Source of the DNA: Marivivens sp. | GTDB lineage: Bacteria; Pseudomonadota; Alphaproteobacteria; Rhodobacterales; Rhodobacteraceae | Assembly: GCA_023255435.1 (NCBI GenBank) | Contig: JALRIK010000009.1 | Location: forward strand, 1 to 42,321 | DNA: 42,321 nucleotides | Direction: 5' to 3' | Shown here: positions 37,536 through 42,321 of the stretch, one piece after another | How the letters are laid out: every line of letters starts with the position of its first letter | Position numbering within the stretch: position 1 is the first letter of the stretch | Made by a program: the position numbers and the translations under genes | Notes under the pieces: model-generated | Database searches by the model: none | Seen by the model: the letters and a program-made list of their open reading frames with translations, nothing else | Told to the model about the DNA's origin: nothing

Positions 37536-38663
37536 ATGACCCCCTTAACCGAACAAGACCTCGCCGAGGCGATTGCGATGTCCTCTGGCCCTCTCTCGAT
37601 CCAAGGTGGAGGCACACGGCCGATCGGCAAACCCGTGACAGGCACGCTTCTCGAGACCAAGGGCCTCGACGGGATCACGCTTTATGAACCAGGTTCGCTG
37701 ACACTGGTGGTGCAATCGGGCACGCCCGTAACAAAGGTTGAAGAAGCTCTTGCTGCCGAAGGACAACGCCTTGCCTTCGAGCCGATGGATCACCGCGTTC
37801 TTCTTGGCACCACGGGCGAACCGACCATGGGCGGAATTGCCGCCGCAAATGTATCGGGACCCCGCCGCATTCAGGTCGGCGCGGCGCGGGATTTCATGCT
37901 CGGCGTCCGTTTCGTGGATGGCATGGGCAACATCGTCAAAAACGGTGGGCGGGTCATGAAGAACGTCACCGGCTACGATCTCGTCAAGCTCATGGCGGGA
38001 AGCTATGGCACACTCGGCGTTCTGAGCGAAGTTTCATTCAAGGTCCTTCCCGTGGCCGAGCGCCAGCTTACGCTGACCCTTCACGGCCAGAACACGAAAG
38101 AAGCTGTCGCGAGCATTTCGAAAGCAATGGGCTCGCCTTTCGAGGTCACAGGTGCAGCCCATCTTGGTGGCACAACGCATTTGCGCATCGAAGGCACCGA
38201 GGCCTCGACCGCATATCGCTGCGAACGTCTCGTTTCACTTTTGAGCGGCGAGATCGTAGTTAATCAGGACCAGAGCGCTCAAACCGAACTTTGGCGCGGG
38301 ATCAGAAACGTCCAACCTCTTGCGGGTTTCGATACGGTTTGGCGCGTCTCGATGACCCCGAGCAGAGCGCCTGATTTTCTGGAAATGCTACAGCGTGAAC
38401 ATGAGATCGAGGTCCTGATGGACTGGGCGGGCGGTCTTTTGTGGATCGGCTCAAAGGCTGACCCGCAGCCGCTCCATGAAAAGCTTCAGCGAGAGATTTA
38501 CAATTACGGCGGCGGGCATGTGACACTTGTCAAAGCCGCGCTGAAGGATCGGACACGGCTTTCGGTATTCCAACCCGAACCGCGCGCCATCGCCGCGCTG
38601 ACAAATGGGCTTCGCGCACGCTTCGACCCCAAAGGCATTCTCAACCCCGGACTTATGAGCTGA
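37536..38663 (+). CDS. glcE: Glycolate oxidase subunit GlcE
   Basis: FAD-binding MGGIAAANVSGPRRIQVGAARDFMLGVRFVDGMG, MKNVTGYDLVKLMAGSYGTLGVL. Confidence 0.93.
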   Translation: MTPLTEQDLAEAIAMSSGPLSIQGGGTRPIGKPVTGTLLETKGLDGITLYEPGSLTLVVQSGTPVTKVEEALAAEGQRLAFEPMDHRVLLGTTGEPTMGGIAAANVSGPRRIQVGAARDFMLGVRFVDGMGNIVKNGGRVMKNVTGYDLVKLMAGSYGTLGVLSEVSFKVLPVAERQLTLTLHGQNTKEAVASISKAMGSPFEVTGAAHLGGTTHLRIEGTEASTAYRCERLVSLLSGEIVVNQDQSAQTELWRGIRNVQPLAGFDTVWRVSMTPSRAPDFLEMLQREHEIEVLMDWAGGLLWIGSKADPQPLHEKLQREIYNYGGGHVTLVKAALKDRTRLSVFQPEPRAIAALTNGLRARFDPKGILNPGLMS

Positions 38664-38666
38664 CCT

Positions 38667-39986
38667 ATGCAGACATTCTTTACCCCAGAGCAGCTCCAGG
38701 ACCCTGGGATCGAACGCGCAAACCAGATTCTGCGCTCTTGTGTGCATTGTGGGTTCTGCACCGCAACCTGTCCGACCTATCAAGTGCTTGGCGACGAGCT
38801 CGACAGCCCGAGGGGTAGGATTTACCTTATCAAGGACATGCTTGAGAACGAGCGTGTGCCCGATGCGCAAATGGTCAAACATATCGACCGCTGTCTTTCG
38901 TGTCTTGCCTGCATGACCACCTGTCCGTCGGGTGTGCATTACATGCACCTCATCGATCATGCGCGGGCCTACATCGAAAAGAACTATGACCGACCTTGGT
39001 CCGACCGTGCGTTGCGCTGGATGCTTGCGCAAATCCTACCTTATCCGACGCGCTTCAGACTTGCCTTGCTCGCCGCCAAAATCGGCCGTCCTTTCCGCAA
39101 GCTGATCCCCGATGCGCGTCTGCGGGCAATGCTTGAAATGGCACCAAAGCAGATCCCGCCCGTCAGTCGAAACGACGACCCACAGACCTTTGCCCCCCAT
39201 GGTACCAAGAAAAAGCGCGTGGCGTTGATGACCGGCTGCGCCCAAAAAGCGCTGAATACCGATATCAACGACGCCACCATCAGACTTCTGACCCGCTTAG
39301 GCTGTGAAGTTGTGGTCGCGGACGGCGCTGGCTGCTGCGGCGCGCTAACCCATCACATGGGCAAAGAGGACGATAGTCACCGCGCCGCCAAAGCCAATAT
39401 CCAAGCATGGAGCCGCGAGATCGAGACCGAGGGACTTGATGCCATCGTGATCAACACCTCGGGCTGTGGAACGACGATCAAAGATTATGGGCATATGTTC
39501 CGCAATGATCCGCTTGCCCAAGAGGCTGCCCGCGTCTCGGGGCTTGCGATGGATATCACCGAGCTGTTGCAAACGCTCGATCTTCCGGACCTCCCCCAGC
39601 GCAGCGAACGTGTCGCCTATCACGCAGCTTGTTCGCTCCAACATGGGCAAAAGATCAAAGCGGCCCCGAAAGATCTCCTCCGCAAGGCGGGATTCACCGT
39701 GCTTGAACCTGCCGATCCGCATCTGTGCTGCGGCTCTGCAGGGACATACAACCTGATGCAACCTGAAATCTCCGGACAACTCAAAACACGCAAAGTGCGC
39801 ACTTTGGAGGCGCTCAAACCCGATATCATCTCGGCCGGCAATATAGGCTGCATGATGCAAATCGGTTCGGGCACCGAAGTGCCGATCGTTCACACGGTCG
39901 AGTTGCTGGATTGGGCAACGGGTGGCCCCGAACCGCGCGCACTATCCCAAAGCATCATGACGCAAGCGGTTCCCAATCTACGATAA
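38667..39986 (+). CDS. glcF: Glycolate oxidase iron-sulfur subunit GlcF
   Basis: Two ferredoxin motifs CVHCGFCTATCPTY and CLSCLACMTTCPSG; C-terminal CCG motifs. Confidence 0.95.
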   Translation: MQTFFTPEQLQDPGIERANQILRSCVHCGFCTATCPTYQVLGDELDSPRGRIYLIKDMLENERVPDAQMVKHIDRCLSCLACMTTCPSGVHYMHLIDHARAYIEKNYDRPWSDRALRWMLAQILPYPTRFRLALLAAKIGRPFRKLIPDARLRAMLEMAPKQIPPVSRNDDPQTFAPHGTKKKRVALMTGCAQKALNTDINDATIRLLTRLGCEVVVADGAGCCGALTHHMGKEDDSHRAAKANIQAWSREIETEGLDAIVINTSGCGTTIKDYGHMFRNDPLAQEAARVSGLAMDITELLQTLDLPDLPQRSERVAYHAACSLQHGQKIKAAPKDLLRKAGFTVLEPADPHLCCGSAGTYNLMQPEISGQLKTRKVRTLEALKPDIISAGNIGCMMQIGSGTEVPIVHTVELLDWATGGPEPRALSQSIMTQAVPNLR

Positions 39987-40026
39987 CCGCCTTAATCTTG
40001 CCCGAAGCATCGCCTAGGAAAAAGCG

Positions 40027-40821
40027 ATGAGGGCAGGATTTATGAAGAAAACAGCTATCGCCGCCGCACTCTGGCTTTTGGCAAATGGTGCGCAAGCTCA
40101 GGATGCATCGCTTCAAGCGATGCAATCCCTGAACGACAGCCGTGGCTGGGATGCCGTCGGTCGGCTCGACATCGGGGGCGAGGGCTTCTGCACGGCTGCT
40201 CTTATTCGCGATGATCTCGTTCTGACCGCAGCACATTGCGTCTATGGCGATGACGGAGCGCTTCTTTCTCCGACTACTTTCGAGTTCAATGCCGGTTTGC
40301 GAAACGGCCGCGCCGAGGCCTATCGCTCGGTCCGCCGAATCCTTGCCCATCCTGAATATCACCATCGGGCCAGTGCCGATCTGGCCGAAGTGCCTTATGA
40401 TCTTGCGGTTCTCGAATTGGCCCAACCGATCCGCACCTCGCGGATCGTGCCGTTCGAGATTGCTGCAACACCGCGGTCGGGACAGGAAATCGGGGTGGTG
40501 AGCTATGCCCAAGACCGCGCCGAAGCCCCCTCGCTCCAAGAGGTTTGCAGTGTCATCGGAACGCAAGACGGATTTCTTGTCATGAGCTGCGACATCAATT
40601 TCGGCTCGTCTGGTGCGCCTGTCTTCACCTTGGAAAACGGGACACCAAGGATTGTTTCTGTCATATCGGTCATGGCGCATGTCGGCGAGAGAAAGGTTTC
40701 GCTCGGGACCGCGCTTGGCAACGAATTGGCCGAGCTGGTGTCCTCTTTCGACACTCCTAGAATCGAGACCAACAGACTGGGAAACCGGAATTCCACAGGC
40801 GCGAAATTCGTTCGCCCCTAG
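40027..40821 (+). CDS. Secreted trypsin-like (S1) serine protease
   Basis: Signal peptide ...LLANGAQAQ; His LTAAHCVYG, Asp PYDLAVLEL, Ser NFGSSGAPVF. Confidence 0.88.
   Translation: MRAGFMKKTAIAAALWLLANGAQAQDASLQAMQSLNDSRGWDAVGRLDIGGEGFCTAALIRDDLVLTAAHCVYGDDGALLSPTTFEFNAGLRNGRAEAYRSVRRILAHPEYHHRASADLAEVPYDLAVLELAQPIRTSRIVPFEIAATPRSGQEIGVVSYAQDRAEAPSLQEVCSVIGTQDGFLVMSCDINFGSSGAPVFTLENGTPRIVSVISVMAHVGERKVSLGTALGNELAELVSSFDTPRIETNRLGNRNSTGAKFVRP
40104..40124. repeat. Perfect 21-bp inverted repeat
   Basis: TGCATCGCTT-C-AAGCGATGCA. Confidence 0.97.
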
Positions 40822-40824
40822 GGT

Positions 40825-40853
40825 CTTGAAAGCACCGGACACGCTCCCCAGAT
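40825..40853 (+). promoter_or_regulatory. Putative sigma-32 (RpoH) promoter of hsp20
   Basis: CTTGAA-N15-CCCCAGAT, close to RpoH consensus, about 90 bp upstream of Hsp20 ATG. Confidence 0.7.
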
Positions 40854-40942
40854 CATTATTAAGGGACGCCGCAACGGGTCCCGTCACCGCCTGTCCAATC
40901 GGAAGGCACTGATATTGTTGTCGCTCAAAGGAGGATAACCCC

Positions 40943-41404
40943 ATGCGCAATTTTGACTTTGCACCGCTGTATCGCGCCACTGTCGGCTTTGACCAAATCG
41001 CTGACTTGATGGATCGTGTTCTGACCAACGACACGAGCGCCCAGAATTACCCCCCCTACAACATCGAGAAAACCGCCGAAGATGCATGGCGCATCTCGAT
41101 TGCCGTCGCAGGCTTTACCGAAGATGATCTTTCGGTCGAAGTGCGCGAAAATTCAGTGCTGATTTCGGGCACGCGGCCCGAAGAGAAAGAGGACAAGGTG
41201 TTCCTACACCGCGGAATCGCCCAACGCGCGTTTGAGCGTCGGTTCCATCTCGCCGACCACGTCCGGGTCACGGGTGCGGTCCATGAAAACGGGATGCTGC
41301 ACGTCGATCTTGCGCGGGAAGTGCCTGAAGCGCTCAAGCCGCGGCTGATCCAGATTACCACGAACGCGCGCGGATCGGCCATCGAGAACAAAGCCATGAA
41401 TTGA
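40943..41404 (+). CDS. Small heat shock protein Hsp20/IbpA family
   Basis: NFDFAPLYRATVGFDQIADLMDRVL, YNIEKTAEDAWRISIAVAGFTEDDLSVEV, FERRFHLADHVRVTGA; SD AAAGGAGG. Confidence 0.95.
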   Translation: MRNFDFAPLYRATVGFDQIADLMDRVLTNDTSAQNYPPYNIEKTAEDAWRISIAVAGFTEDDLSVEVRENSVLISGTRPEEKEDKVFLHRGIAQRAFERRFHLADHVRVTGAVHENGMLHVDLAREVPEALKPRLIQITTNARGSAIENKAMN

Positions 41405-41409
41405 CGGAA

Positions 41410-41435
41410 GCGGGGGGGCTTTCCGCCCCCTCTTT
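41410..41435 (+). terminator. Intrinsic terminator after hsp20
   Basis: GGGGGGG-cttccg-CCCCC followed by TCTTT. Confidence 0.65.
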
Positions 41436-41571
41436 GCCCTTTCGGGCAAATTCACCCCCGAGGATATTTAGGGCACAAAGGCAAGGCTACACTTTGTTAA
41501 CCCCAAAGGGGTATTTTGTTCGACACGGAACAGGCGGGGACGCCGATGGCCGTGCACGAAGGCGAGAGCCG

Positions 41572-41600
41572 GCCCGGTGGTGATCCACCGGGCTTTTCTT
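41572..41600 (+). terminator. Intrinsic terminator of unassigned + strand transcript
   Basis: GCCCGGTGG-tgat-CCACCGGGC followed by TTTTCTTTG; no CDS directly upstream. Confidence 0.75.
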
Positions 41601-41614
41601 TGTTTCAGAGGGCG

Positions 41615-42321
41615 TCAGTGCGCCTCTGCCCAATTCGCGCCAGTCCCTGCCTCAACCTCGAGCGTGACATCGAGCTTTACGGCCGGATCGGACGCGTTCT
41701 CCATCACCTCTTTGGCGATTGTGATCAGCTCTTTTTCCGCGCCCTTCTCTACCTCGAACAAAAGTTCGTCGTGTACCTGTAGCAGCATCCGAGCGGGAAC
41801 ATCGGCGATAGCGCGTTCCATACGGATCATAGCGCGGCGAATGATATCTGCAGCGGTGCCTTGGATCGGGGCGTTGATGGCCGCACGTCGCGCGAAACCA
41901 GCGGTCGGACCTTTTGCGTTGATCTCGGGGGTATGGATTTTGCGCCCGAAGAGAGTCTCGACAAATTCATGCTTTTTCGCAAATTCGATCGTGTCGTCCA
42001 TATAGCTTCGAATACCGGGGAACCGCTCGAAGTAGCGATCGATAAAGCCCTGCGCTTCGGCGCGGGGGATGCGTAGATTACGCGCAAGACCGAAGCCCGA
42101 AATTCCGTAGATCACACCGAAGTTGATCGCTTTGGCCTGCCGACGGATATCAGACGTCATTTGGTCGAGCGGGACATCGAACATTTCCGAGGCGGTCATC
42201 GCATGGATGTCGTGCCCGTCGCGGAAGGCTTGCTTGAGTGCATCGATACCTGCCACATGCGCCAAAATCCGCAATTCGATCTGGCTATAGTCAAGGCTGA
42301 CCAGCACTTTTCCCTCTTGGG
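41615..42321 (-). CDS. polA: DNA polymerase I, C-terminal part (truncated by window edge)
   Basis: LVSLDYSQIELRILAHVAG, RRQAKAINFGVIYGISGFGLA, LLQVHDELLFEV are family A polymerase motifs. Confidence 0.97.
   Translation of the reverse strand, partial: QEGKVLVSLDYSQIELRILAHVAGIDALKQAFRDGHDIHAMTASEMFDVPLDQMTSDIRRQAKAINFGVIYGISGFGLARNLRIPRAEAQGFIDRYFERFPGIRSYMDDTIEFAKKHEFVETLFGRKIHTPEINAKGPTAGFARRAAINAPIQGTAADIIRRAMIRMERAIADVPARMLLQVHDELLFEVEKGAEKELITIAKEVMENASDPAVKLDVTLEVEAGTGANWAEAH

Noticed and set aside
41572-41600. Possibility that the RNA near polA is Spot 42
   Set aside because: Spot 42 is a gammaproteobacterial RNA; orientation and sequence do not match, so proximity to polA is coincidental.
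1-42321. CRISPR arrays, phage genes, IS elements, restriction or toxin-antitoxin modules
   Set aside because: No spaced repeat series and no cas, integrase, transposase, methyltransferase or toxin-like ORFs seen in the six-frame track.

Overview
Alphaproteobacterial chromosome segment, most like Rhodobacteraceae/Roseobacter group by gene content (irr-fabA-fabB-fabI, NDUFS4-like complex I subunit, glcDEF, DUF1523/DUF599/DUF1285 genes). It is mostly housekeeping and metabolic, with about 40 tightly packed CDSs and one tRNA-Arg(TCT). I found no CRISPR array, prophage, IS element or clear defence island. Strongest observations: (1) a lower-GC MarR + membrane-protein cassette sits between fabB and fabI. 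Its membrane-protein ORF is split by a frameshift at a perfect 3x8-bp tandem repeat (TGCCAATT), and removing exactly one copy restores a continuous 197-aa frame. (2) The intergenic DNA of that cassette carries paired ATTCC-N2-GGAAT inverted repeats, likely MarR operators. (3) A pcaD/pcaB-type cluster interleaved with extra alpha/beta-hydrolases lacks pcaC/H/G. (4) A triosephosphate-isomerase-like/RpiB-like pair resembles the erythritol pathway enzymes EryH/EryI but has no other ery genes here. (5) A MoxR-DUF58-BatA/DUF4159-membrane protein operon has graded decay of VWA metal-site motifs and an internal signal-peptide-like fusion junction. (6) Three convergent gene pairs end on one shared CTAG. 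(7) A structured intergenic region between hsp20 and polA ends in an unassigned + strand terminator. (8) A perfect 21-bp palindrome lies within a secreted protease gene. No completely new multi-gene system could be shown from sequence alone.
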